43,255 nucleotides of DNA from a virus. How positions within the stretch are numbered: the first letter of the stretch is position 1; every line of letters starts with the position of its first letter. Position numbers and translations under genes: made by a program. The notes beneath the pieces were generated by a model. The model was not told the origin of the DNA. It was given only the letters and a program-made list of their open reading frames with translations, and did not search any database. Positions 34,458 to 41,108 of this stretch are shown piece by piece. The DNA lies in IMG/VR virus record IMGVR_UViG_3300030098_004371, positions 1 through 43,255 of that record; one strand, given 5' to 3'.

Positions 34458-34684
34458 TCTGCTTGCGGTTCGCCAATAATCACAGCGCCGTCAACTTCAA
34501 ACTGCAACTCATAGCCCATCGTCGCGTCCTCAATGTTCTTCAGTATCAGGTTGCGACTGATCAGTCTGAGCAACGCTGCTTGTTGATGCAGTGAGCTACG
34601 GCTAAAGAAATCAAGCACTTCGCTACTTTCGAGCATTGGTTGATAAGATTGCGGAACTTTCTTCTTGTCAAACAGATCAAACAT
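34454..34684 (-). CDS. small protein, unknown, coupled to RHH gene
   Basis: 76 residues from ATG 34684, overlapping the end of the RHH gene (TAATG context); ATG 34705 or 34735 would lengthen it. 'MFDLFDKKKVPQSYQPMLESSEVLDFFSRSSLHQQ' then a beta-type end 'YELQFEVDGAVIIGEPQAD'. No family known. Translationally coupled to the regulator. Confidence 0.55.
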   Translation of the reverse strand: MFDLFDKKKVPQSYQPMLESSEVLDFFSRSSLHQQAALLRLISRNLILKNIEDATMGYELQFEVDGAVIIGEPQAD

Positions 34685-34880
34685 TAACCCGTCGCCTCTG
34701 TTCATAGTTGGCTCGACGAGTAAATATCTCATCATGCTTGTCTTCGATCATCATCCGCAATTGATCAATCTTGGTTCTGCGCTCTTGATAGCAAATTTCT
34801 TCAAGCAGATTGTAAGTATCCTGATCAACAGCTAAACTCTTCCGATGCTGTCTTGTCTTCGTTTTCTCTTCAATGTCCAT
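34677..34880 (-). CDS. ribbon-helix-helix transcription regulator
   Basis: 67 residues from ATG 34880. Basic N-terminus 'KTKTRQHRKSLAVDQDTYNLLEEICYQERRTKIDQLRMMIE' fits the Arc/CopG fold: beta strand (KSLAVD), helix (DTYNLLEEICYQER), turn, second helix. Likely dimeric DNA-binding repressor. Its own promoter overlaps inverted TTTGT/ACAAA repeats, so autoregulation and control of the divergent oxygenase are plausible. ATG 34940 upstream is less likely because it precedes the -10. Confidence 0.7.
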   Translation of the reverse strand: MDIEEKTKTRQHRKSLAVDQDTYNLLEEICYQERRTKIDQLRMMIEDKHDEIFTRRANYEQRRRVNV

Positions 34881-34934
34881 ACGATATTCCACAAAGTTTT
34901 GTAAATTATTGCACAAAGATGTAACATTGTAAAC
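34881..34934. promoter_or_regulatory. divergent control region with RHH-gene promoter
   Basis: Reverse strand: -35 TTTACA (34928-34933), 17-nt spacer, -10 AATAAT (34905-34910), both 5/6 to consensus. Repeats TTTGT and ACAAA alternate across the region (for example CACAAAG twice), likely operator half-sites. A + strand promoter for the oxygenase is not clear. Confidence 0.55.
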
Positions 34935-35654
34935 ATGCATCAGTTAACAAATTACATGCTATCGCTGCAATCAAACTGGTTTGTCAATCAACCACTCCTG
35001 CAGGCAGTGAATGATTCTGTGCCGTTGATAGCCAGATACAAGGCGAAGTCTGGACGCGAGTCTTTGGAGAAGACCGAGTTGCGGCAGATGTGCAGACAGA
35101 TCTTTCCAGACATTTATCGTTTTCCATTGTTGCGTCGGCAATACTGCACGATGCTTCTGGATGAGATAGAGTTGATGCGCGGCAGGCTGATGTTCGAAAC
35201 GAACGACAGTGAAGACGAGCTGCGACAGATACCAGAGATTGTGTTGAAAGACAAGTGTCCCGAGCTCTATCGGCAAATGTGGTTTTTGGTGCGCACAGTC
35301 ATCAACCCGGTCATTATGTCGCTTTACTGCCGAGACAATCTAGAGATTGCTTCAGTGCAGATTGCCAACTATAACCCGAAAGATAAACAGCAGGGCGCTT
35401 GGCATCACGATGACTCAGCAGATATTTCCGTGGTTGTGCCACTCAACACAAAAAAATACGAGGGCGGCGGCACCGAGTTCTACGGTAAAGGTAAGATGAA
35501 GCCGCTCCCGACTGGGCATGCATTAATCTTTCCTAGCTTTTCAAATCTTCACCGAGGGCTTGCAGTCGAGTCAGGTGACAGGTATCTTCTAGTCTTCTGG
35601 CTCGTTGACAGAACGCGCGCGGTTGATCTGGTTAGTGAGGTTTTTCAAGAATGA
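34935..35654 (+). CDS. 2OG-Fe(II) oxygenase, prolyl-4-hydroxylase-like
   Basis: 239 residues. Double-stranded beta-helix dioxygenase: metal ligands H-x-D in 'WHHDDSAD' (~157-160) and His206 in 'SNLHRGLAVESGDRYLL', with Arg216 for 2-oxoglutarate. The surrounding 'NPKDKQQGAWHHDD' and 'GGGTEFYG' pattern matches P4H/PLOD-type phage oxygenases. Would hydroxylate a protein, nucleic acid or other target. Start uncertain (no strong ribosome site; ATG 34956 possible). Confidence 0.85.
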   Translation: MHQLTNYMLSLQSNWFVNQPLLQAVNDSVPLIARYKAKSGRESLEKTELRQMCRQIFPDIYRFPLLRRQYCTMLLDEIELMRGRLMFETNDSEDELRQIPEIVLKDKCPELYRQMWFLVRTVINPVIMSLYCRDNLEIASVQIANYNPKDKQQGAWHHDDSADISVVVPLNTKKYEGGGTEFYGKGKMKPLPTGHALIFPSFSNLHRGLAVESGDRYLLVFWLVDRTRAVDLVSEVFQE

Positions 35655-36007
35655 AGGCATTTGTTTACAAAGCCAAAATAGTTCGAGTCGTCGATGGCGA
35701 TACGGTGGACTGCGACTTGGACCTTGGTTTCTCAACGATTCTTAAAAAGAAACGGATAAGACTCTCGGGTATCAACGCGCCTGAATCAAGGACGCGCAAT
35801 CTTGAAGAAAAGAAACTTGGGCTCGCTGCAAAGGCAAGACTTGGCGTGCTGTGCGGTGATGAAGTCATTTTGGACAGTGAGGGCGTCGGGAAGTTTGGTA
35901 GAATCCTCGGCGTGCTGTACACGCTTGACGGCGAAAACATCAATGAGAAACTCGTTGCCGAGGGGCACGCTCGGCATTATGATGGCGGTAAGCGAACAGG
36001 TTGGTAA
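35651..36007 (+). CDS. staphylococcal-type (thermonuclease) nuclease
   Basis: 118 residues. SNase motifs: V-D-G-D-T-V-D (~15-20), R37-L-S-G-I-N-A-P-E45-S-R (catalytic Arg and Glu), and R84 in K-F-G-R-I-L-G. Missing signal peptide, so it acts in the cytoplasm, perhaps degrading host DNA. ATGA overlap with the oxygenase. Confidence 0.9.
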   Translation: MKAFVYKAKIVRVVDGDTVDCDLDLGFSTILKKKRIRLSGINAPESRTRNLEEKKLGLAAKARLGVLCGDEVILDSEGVGKFGRILGVLYTLDGENINEKLVAEGHARHYDGGKRTGW

Positions 36008-36220
36008 GACGTTGGCGCGGATGCGTTAGTGGTTTATCGGCAACTCTCCATGCCGTAAAAAAATCCGCGCAGACCATAGGGGTTTTTTCCTTTTTCCCCG
36101 CATGAATCCGACGTAGTTCCATCGGGGGTCGAAGCGGAACTCTTCATCTGTTATCAGTTATAAGCACCTTTCCTATATTCCAAATTATTCTAAACAAAGT
36201 GTAAATTACTTGTATACAGT
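36008..36220. other. non-coding region with nested inverted repeats
   Basis: No gene. Outer arms GCGCGGAT (36015-36022) and ATCCGCGC (36063-36070) enclose a hairpin CGGCA/TGCCG (36038-36042, 36051-36055). Further down, GTTCC/GGAAC arms near 36115-36139, then an AT-rich stretch including GTGTAAATTACTTGTATAC upstream of the promoter. Could be RNA structure or protein-binding sites. Confidence 0.6.
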
Positions 36221-36249
36221 GTTGCACACTGACACGGGATCTGTATAAT
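36221..36249 (+). promoter_or_regulatory. strong sigma70-like early promoter
   Basis: -35 TTGCAC (36222-36227), 16-nt spacer, -10 TATAAT (36244-36249, perfect). Contains GTTGCACACTGACACGG at 36221-36237, identical to the reverse promoter at 16.5 kb. Drives 36302-37556. Confidence 0.8.
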
Positions 36250-36265
36250 AAGGGATGTAAGAGAT

Positions 36266-36301
36266 TGATTCACAAACAGCCCAGAGGGCAGGAGAGAGAA
36301 G
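36266..36301 (+). promoter_or_regulatory. early leader: TGATTCACAAA, hairpin, ribosome site
   Basis: TGATTCACAAA (36266-36276), hairpin GCCC-AGA-GGGC (36279-36289) and AGGAGAGAGAAG before ATG 36302. The 11-mer recurs at 16606; the hairpin and ribosome site recur at 36754-36777. Confidence 0.65.
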
Positions 36302-36688
36302 ATGACTAAGCGAGAAATTTTTGAAAAGCTGAAGGAAGAGTATTTGAAAAATCTGAGCGTAGCAGCTTATATCAAATATCGAGACACAAGTTACTCTGTA
36401 ACTGAGAAAGAAAAAAGAAGTTATCGAGTTGGAGAATGGGAGGAGGACGCGCATCGAATGGTTGAAATGATGCACCTATTGGAGCTACCTAAAAAGTGGA
36501 TCAATGACTTTAACGCATCGATGGAGCTCCTGACTTGGGAGAATTGTGAGGGAGAAATTGAGAACGGTGACTCCATACCTTGTAGTGCTCGTGAGATGTA
36601 CCTTTACGAAAAGGTAGTAAAAGGTTATGACATAGCTAAAATATTTGATGACAACGGCTATTTGATCGAAAAAGAGGAGGCAGCGTAA
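36302..36688 (+). CDS. early protein, unknown
   Basis: 128 residues, acidic, helical ('MTKREIFEKLKEEYLKNLSV', 'EREMYLYEKVVKGYDIAKIFDD'-like C-terminal helices). No family recognised. First gene behind the strong promoter, so likely expressed early and possibly host-directed, as small unknown early genes often are. Confidence 0.75.
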   Translation: MTKREIFEKLKEEYLKNLSVAAYIKYRDTSYSVTEKEKRSYRVGEWEEDAHRMVEMMHLLELPKKWINDFNASMELLTWENCEGEIENGDSIPCSAREMYLYEKVVKGYDIAKIFDDNGYLIEKEEAA

Positions 36689-36777
36689 TTCCAACTGACG
36701 AGCTGGGCGGGTGGTCCCCGCCCCGAAACCGAAAGGTCTTGGATAACCAGATAGCCCAAAAGGGCAGGAGAGAGAAG
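36689..36777 (+). promoter_or_regulatory. intercistronic hairpin and repeated leader
   Basis: A 7-bp hairpin GGGCGGG-TGGTC-CCCGCCC (36705-36723) has no U-run after it, so it is more likely a processing or stability element than a terminator. Then GCCC-AAAA-GGGC (36754-36765) and AGGAGAGAGAAG before ATG 36778 repeat the leader of the upstream gene. Confidence 0.6.
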
Positions 36778-37320
36778 ATGAAAACTTATAAAGCAAAAGT
36801 AGAGTTGTTTCGGAATGGCAGCTTAAATGAACAGGCGGTGCGGGAGTGCGGCACCCGTATGGAGGCATGCATCCTCCACACACTCCAAACCGTTTTTGAT
36901 GAAGCGCTCACCCTATCAATGGAGCATTTAGACGCTCTGTGCCTTCAAAAGGTCGGCAGTTCTCTCTTAATTAACGTGAGCACAGAGGGAAGTTTGGAGG
37001 TCTGTGATAAGGAAGGATATTTGAGCATAAAGACTAGCAAGTGGGACTTTCGCCTTCAGTATGACGACAACGCTCCCATTCACGCAAGATTAAGTACAGT
37101 GCCCTATGTCTTTAGGACAAGCAGCACGCTTGATAACCGCACGACGCAAGTCAACATATTTATTGTGCCCGAAGGTGAGGGTCAAATGCGTTCTGAGATC
37201 ACGTTGTCCGACGTAACGGCAGAAACCTTTGAAAGTGTACAGAACCAGTGTTTCGGCTATGGCTACGGAACCACGGTGAAGGCTATCACTCTTCTCTCAG
37301 AGCAAGAGGAGGTAGCGTGA
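36778..37320 (+). CDS. early protein, unknown
   Basis: 180 residues from ATG 36778 (AGGAGAGAGAAG upstream; ATG 36739 would include the leader repeat). Mixed alpha/beta (MKTYKAKVELFRNGSLNEQA start; 'TTQVNIFIVPEGEGQMRSEI' inside). No domain recognised. Ends in TGATG overlap with the next gene. Confidence 0.7.
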   Translation: MKTYKAKVELFRNGSLNEQAVRECGTRMEACILHTLQTVFDEALTLSMEHLDALCLQKVGSSLLINVSTEGSLEVCDKEGYLSIKTSKWDFRLQYDDNAPIHARLSTVPYVFRTSSTLDNRTTQVNIFIVPEGEGQMRSEITLSDVTAETFESVQNQCFGYGYGTTVKAITLLSEQEEVA

Positions 37321-37556
37321 TGGAAAACAAAAAACGTAATTGGAAAACAATTGAGCTACCAACTTTTAAAGTGGTTTGGACGCCCGATCTTAAATTTTCG
37401 AACAAGGACATTCTAGCTGGCGCAGGCCACCTTGTTGAAATGGAAGCGGTCACGGAAGACAAGGCGCATCAAATCGCTCAAAAGTTAAACAACGAAACAT
37501 TTGATGCTGCTGGGTTATACAAAATCATCAACATAGAATGGGAGGCGTCATCATAA
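37320..37556 (+). CDS. small early protein, unknown
   Basis: 78 residues from ATG 37320, sharing one base with the previous stop (GTGATGG), with GAGGTAGC upstream. 'NWKTIELPTFKVVWTPDLKF' then an amphipathic helix. No family known. Last gene before the terminator at 37561. Confidence 0.7.
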   Translation: MENKKRNWKTIELPTFKVVWTPDLKFSNKDILAGAGHLVEMEAVTEDKAHQIAQKLNNETFDAAGLYKIINIEWEASS

Positions 37557-37560
37557 AAAC

Positions 37561-37583
37561 GGGGGCTCACGCCCCCTTTTTTT
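37561..37583. terminator. bidirectional Rho-independent terminator
   Basis: GGGGGC-TCAC-GCCCCC followed by T7 on the + strand; on the - strand the same stem is followed by GTTTTTA. It separates convergent early (+) and DNA-metabolism (-) operons. The stop codon of the reverse gene (37567-37569) lies in the hairpin loop. Confidence 0.9.
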
Positions 37584-37767
37584 GCTTCATCTTTTCCACA
37601 TACCCAATGTAACTTTCCTTGTACTTGGATTCCCACCACTCCCGCCAGTTCTGTTTCTTTGATCGGTAAGGCACAACATGGTCCTGCTTTTTCCAGATAT
37701 ATCGGGCAGCATGGTACTTGATCTGCTCCGCCCAGAGTGCCTCCTGCTCGTCAGTAGAGATCTTCAT
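37567..37767 (-). CDS. small basic Trp-rich protein, unknown
   Basis: 66 residues, five Trp and many Lys; 'EQEALWAEQIKYHAARYIWKKQDHV' and 'NWREWWESKYKESYIGYVEKMKQKKGA'. ATG overlaps the end of the exonuclease gene by 17 nt. I recall such 60-70-residue Trp-rich proteins in phage recombination operons; function unknown. Confidence 0.65.
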   Translation of the reverse strand: MKISTDEQEALWAEQIKYHAARYIWKKQDHVVPYRSKKQNWREWWESKYKESYIGYVEKMKQKKGA

Positions 37768-38527
37768 GACTAAACTCCGTCACTTCGTCGCCCCGGTTAA
37801 AAGGCAGATAGCTATCCTCTTTCTTGCATGAAATGCCCAAATTAAGCGCCTGCTCATTCTTAGCAATGCCGTATTGGATAGCAGTCTCTGACAGCGTGTA
37901 CACGCCGTATGGATACGGCGCTGCCTTCTCAACGGCTAAGAAGTAAAACTTATCAGCCGTCAAACCTGAATGCCTGCACGCAGTCAGGTAAAAAGCTGCT
38001 TGCTGGAAATACAAGAAATTATTAATTGCAGATCGAAAGCCTCTGGGTGATGCATCGCGGCACGTCTTCAAGTCCCAGACGTTGATGCCGTCGTACCAGT
38101 CAATCTTGGCTTTGCATGGATGACCGAACCACTCAAAACAAACGGTCAGTTCAACCTGATCACCTTTCTTCGGCACATAATCAATCAAGACCTCACGACG
38201 CGCCATGCAGACATCAATCAGATCTTGCTTAACGGGGGTGCGATCACCTACGCCCTGCAGCCAATCGTCATATTCCTGCTTGCCTGCCTTAGTACGTTTG
38301 TTAACTTCTGGTTCAAGAATAAATTCATCCCAGAACTTGTCGAGCTCCAAAAACACAGTGTGCTGCACCCGCCCTTCGAGCAGGGCAGGACTCTCGGTCC
38401 TTTTCTCCGCGTAGCGCCAAGTGAACGGGCACTTGGCGATTGACGTGAGATCATGACTGCGCCACGCCGGGATCGAGTCATAGGTTGGGTAGTCGAGATC
38501 GTGATATATTCCTGTTTTAAATTTCAT
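37751..38527 (-). CDS. RecE/ExoVIII-like PD-(D/E)XK exonuclease
   Basis: 258 residues. N-terminal 'YDSIPAWRSHDLTSIAKCPFTWRYA' and 'LLEGRVQHTVFLE' (His56), then D143 in 'KIDWYD', D152-L-K154 and the Q176-x3-Y180 motif, together the PD-(D/E)XK core of RecE/ExoVIII-like exonucleases. Would resect 5' strands to make ssDNA for recombination; partner SSB-like protein is encoded at 41108. No annealase is seen in the window. Confidence 0.85.
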   Translation of the reverse strand: MKFKTGIYHDLDYPTYDSIPAWRSHDLTSIAKCPFTWRYAEKRTESPALLEGRVQHTVFLELDKFWDEFILEPEVNKRTKAGKQEYDDWLQGVGDRTPVKQDLIDVCMARREVLIDYVPKKGDQVELTVCFEWFGHPCKAKIDWYDGINVWDLKTCRDASPRGFRSAINNFLYFQQAAFYLTACRHSGLTADKFYFLAVEKAAPYPYGVYTLSETAIQYGIAKNEQALNLGISCKKEDSYLPFNRGDEVTEFSHEDLY

Positions 38528-39384
38528 GATGTAATTAACCTCATTCCGTATTCATTGTTACCCTGCTTGACCTCAACGCCTTCTTTCAACACAAATCGGT
38601 TTTTTTTGAAGGGCCTGTAGTCAACGTGGTGGTGCCATCTGTTGAAACGCCAAACCACAGAGGCTACATCAGGGTGTAGCTCTGCAATCATCTGGCTTTT
38701 CGGCTTCGTGCCTTCCGTTGCGTAAAATTCTTTGGTGTTACCGCCAGACATCCGCTGCGTGGTAACCTTACCGCAAAGGAAAGCGTTGAATTGCACGGTG
38801 CAATAGCCGTCTTTGAGAACCCGCAAGCAGATGTCTGTGTCTTCGTTGTATCGGCCTCTCCATCTGAAGGGGACGCTGTTATTTATCAAAAGGCAGCTAT
38901 AAATCCTTGTGTTCAGCACGAAGGGAGGGACAGGATCAGTGGATTTGCAAAACGAATAATAATTCAATCCGCTTATGGCGACGTTTTGATACCGTTCAAC
39001 AAAGTCTTCGGCAGCTCGTAGAGTTGCGCCCGTCCTTACGACAATCTTTTCGTTGTTATGAAGCCTGTGAAACGCATCGAGATTGTCATCCATCACCCAG
39101 TGCATTTTTGACCCCTCGGAGATCGAATGATCCCACGCAAAGTTCCTAGCAGCGCCCGGCCCTTTTGACTTACCTTCTTCGTCGTCACAGGTGTCATATT
39201 CTTCGAGATAGTGCTCTGGCAGGACAAGCAGCCTATCCTCCCCGACTACATCCGCATAATTTTGCAGCTCCTGCTTTTCGACAATCACACGAAAAGGCAC
39301 CCCCATTTTATCTAGCGCCCTAGCTGTCAAAAGGTTGTGCCAACGCCCTTTGCTGACAATATAAACGGGGTGTTTAGCCGTCAT
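38524..39384 (-). CDS. TET-associated-type glycosyltransferase
   Basis: 286 residues from ATG 39384 (39387 alternative). Motifs: 'PVYIVSKGRW' (~6-15), 'GAARNFAWDHS', the D-D-N donor-binding box in 'HWVMDDN' (~99-101), 'FVLNTRIYSCLLI' and 'RWRGRYNEDTDICLRVLK' (~175-190), ending a GT-A fold with 'FNAFLCGK'. This set matches the TET-associated glycosyltransferase family of phages, proposed to glycosylate oxidised 5-methylpyrimidines. No TET/JBP gene is visible here, but a 2OG oxygenase lies at 34935. Substrate is inferred. Confidence 0.82.
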   Translation of the reverse strand: MTAKHPVYIVSKGRWHNLLTARALDKMGVPFRVIVEKQELQNYADVVGEDRLLVLPEHYLEEYDTCDDEEGKSKGPGAARNFAWDHSISEGSKMHWVMDDNLDAFHRLHNNEKIVVRTGATLRAAEDFVERYQNVAISGLNYYSFCKSTDPVPPFVLNTRIYSCLLINNSVPFRWRGRYNEDTDICLRVLKDGYCTVQFNAFLCGKVTTQRMSGGNTKEFYATEGTKPKSQMIAELHPDVASVVWRFNRWHHHVDYRPFKKNRFVLKEGVEVKQGNNEYGMRLITS

Positions 39385-39631
39385 CATCAACCCATGCTTT
39401 TTTGTTGTGATCTGCACCCCAGTGGGATTTGAAAGGGAACCAGATGCTTTTAGTTTTATAGGTGAGCTGCTGATCAATCAGGGTTGAAAAAACTTCAAGA
39501 TCCGCCTGAGTTTCAAAACGTATGTTGATACAAGCAAACGGTTCTTTTTTGCCCTGCTCAAACGCAGGCATATCTTGCCAGTGTTCGTCCCACCAATTAG
39601 GCTCTTCTCCAAAAAAATTACCTTGCTTCAC
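39374..39631 (-). CDS. small partner protein of glycosyltransferase, conserved
   Basis: 85 residues from GTG 39631, overlapping the stop of the upstream gene (GTGA) with GAGGAG upstream. 'KQGNFFGEEPNWWDEHWQDMPAFEQ' then 'INIRFETQADLEVFSTLIDQQLTYKTKSIWFP'. I recall this F..Q.D.E.F..L....T.KTKSIW.P module in phages near glycosyltransferase or ParB-like genes; role unknown. It overlaps the glycosyltransferase start by 11 nt. Confidence 0.75.
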   Translation of the reverse strand: MKQGNFFGEEPNWWDEHWQDMPAFEQGKKEPFACINIRFETQADLEVFSTLIDQQLTYKTKSIWFPFKSHWGADHNKKAWVDDDG

Positions 39632-40158
39632 TCCAACTCCTCGATCAGCCGATTTGTGTACCAAATCATTTTTTTTAGGTCCTCTACTGGCTTGCCTTTT
39701 TTGTCAAAGCGACACGCATACTTGATGATGTTTCCCGCGAGATACCCTTGGAATCGCTCATCGCCGAGCGCTGATTTGATGGAGTCAATTGTTTCCACCG
39801 ATCCAGCGTTGTAGTGATGTGGAGAGTTGACCATATCATCACTTTTTGTTTTTACTTTTTTTTGCACATTTTTTCTACTGATCTGTTTCATACTATTTGT
39901 TCTAAAATTATCATCTTCTGGACAAGCTAAATAAGAAAAACTTACGTTCAGTGCATCTGCCAGATTTTGCATTTTTTTACGACGCGGCTCACTGTGCCCA
40001 TCGAGCCACTTCCTTACAGCTTCTTGGCTAACCCCTAACATTTTTGCCAAGTGTGTCTGACGGCCCATGCCCAAGGATGGGATATCTGGGTGGCTGTCAC
40101 ATAATTTGTTAAGGTGAATAGCAAAAGGCGTTGGATTATTAGGTTTTCGTATCATCAC
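39628..40158 (-). CDS. HTH (XRE)-DUF3310 fusion protein
   Basis: 176 residues. Residues ~32-78 are a Cro/CI-type helix-turn-helix (THLAKMLGVSQEAVRKWLDG, then 'MQNLADALNVSFSYL'). Residues ~110-173 are a DUF3310 (SaV-like) module: 'NSPHHYNAGSVETID' ... 'AGNIIKYACRFDKKG' ... 'DLKKMIWYTNRL'. The linker (80-108) is Lys-rich. DUF3310 is normally a stand-alone phage protein; an internal start at Met109 could release it. DNA-binding role inferred for the N-terminus. Confidence 0.88.
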   Translation of the reverse strand: MMIRKPNNPTPFAIHLNKLCDSHPDIPSLGMGRQTHLAKMLGVSQEAVRKWLDGHSEPRRKKMQNLADALNVSFSYLACPEDDNFRTNSMKQISRKNVQKKVKTKSDDMVNSPHHYNAGSVETIDSIKSALGDERFQGYLAGNIIKYACRFDKKGKPVEDLKKMIWYTNRLIEELE

Positions 40159-40367
40159 CTACGCTCCTTGGGCACGGTCCCGCAAATACTGGTTCTTTGG
40201 CGCGCGCTTAATTCATCGGCAATGTCGAGAATCTTCATCGCCATCGAAGGATGACCCAGATCGCGGGTAACATAGTGGAGCATCTCCAGTGCATCCACCA
40301 CGTCGCCCACTGAGGCATCATCTGTCTCGCCATGCACTTCTGAGTCGATTCTCAACCACAGCATCAA
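40155..40367 (-). CDS. small helical protein, unknown
   Basis: 70 residues, mostly one long helical pair (DVVDALEMLHYVTRDLGHP). ATGA overlap with the fusion gene. No domain recognised. Operon position suggests a role in replication or recombination. Confidence 0.6.
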   Translation of the reverse strand: MMLWLRIDSEVHGETDDASVGDVVDALEMLHYVTRDLGHPSMAMKILDIADELSARQRTSICGTVPKERR

Positions 40368-40376
40368 GCAAAAACC

Positions 40377-41108
40377 CTAAAAAGGAATATCATCATCGAT
40401 GAATTTTTCATCATCCTGATTCACAACCTTTTCGTTGGTTCGCTTGTTGGCAATCGCTGCCAGCCCTTCAACGCCATTTGGCTTTTCATCAAACTTCCTC
40501 ATGACATCAACATACTCTAAAGATGTCTTGATTTCATCCTGCATCCAAGCTGTCATGCCTTCCCAGATGTCGCACATCTTTTTGCTAGCGTCGGAGCTTT
40601 TGTCACGGAACTCATCAAGGTAAGTTTCCAATTCGAAATCCGTAATCTCATTGATAGTGTCCATCGACTGAACGCCACCATTTGGTTTGAACAGACCCGT
40701 GATCTTGGGATTTCCGCCACTGGTCAAGCCGACCTCAATGTTAACCGACTTGCCGAACAAATTAGCCATGTCAAAGCCTTCCTGCTCTTCAGGCGTGAAA
40801 TTACGTCCCCGCCAAGACACAAGATCTTTGCAGAGTCGCGCTTTCTCATTAAGAGAGTTTGTGTATTGATAGTCAATGACAAACGGGCGACCATCAGCCA
40901 TCCGAATGTTCTCTCCCGTCGGCGCCCCGTCGAGATCGAGCGTGTCGATGATTTCAAAACCGATGCGAACTTTCAGTTTTGGAGCGGGAGCCCCGCCTTG
41001 AAAGCTCTCCAAGATTGTGCCTTGATCAATAATTTTATAACATACCCCGAGATATCTCCCTTCTTCGAGATTCTCGTAAGCTGATGTTGCACTAATGATT
41101 CGTGCCAT
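40377..41108 (-). CDS. ssDNA-binding-like protein (DUF669-like)
   Basis: 243 residues. Beta-rich N-terminal region ('GRYLGVCYKIIDQGTI...KLKVRIGFEIIDT' and 'SVNIEVGLTSGGNPKI') suits an OB-like fold. The acidic tail ends D-D-D-I-P-F, the classic SSB C-terminal peptide that recruits partners. AAGGAGAAAAGT precedes ATG. First gene of the reverse operon, with RecE-like exonuclease and glycosyltransferase downstream. Confidence 0.78.
   Translation of the reverse strand: MARIISATSAYENLEEGRYLGVCYKIIDQGTILESFQGGAPAPKLKVRIGFEIIDTLDLDGAPTGENIRMADGRPFVIDYQYTNSLNEKARLCKDLVSWRGRNFTPEEQEGFDMANLFGKSVNIEVGLTSGGNPKITGLFKPNGGVQSMDTINEITDFELETYLDEFRDKSSDASKKMCDIWEGMTAWMQDEIKTSLEYVDVMRKFDEKPNGVEGLAAIANKRTNEKVVNQDDEKFIDDDIPF

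Noticed and set aside
36014-36075. tRNA gene
   Set aside because: The 7-8 bp acceptor-like stem and a D-loop-like AGTGGTT are present, but there is no T arm, the D stem is poor, and the hairpin loop has eight bases. Kept only as a structured region.
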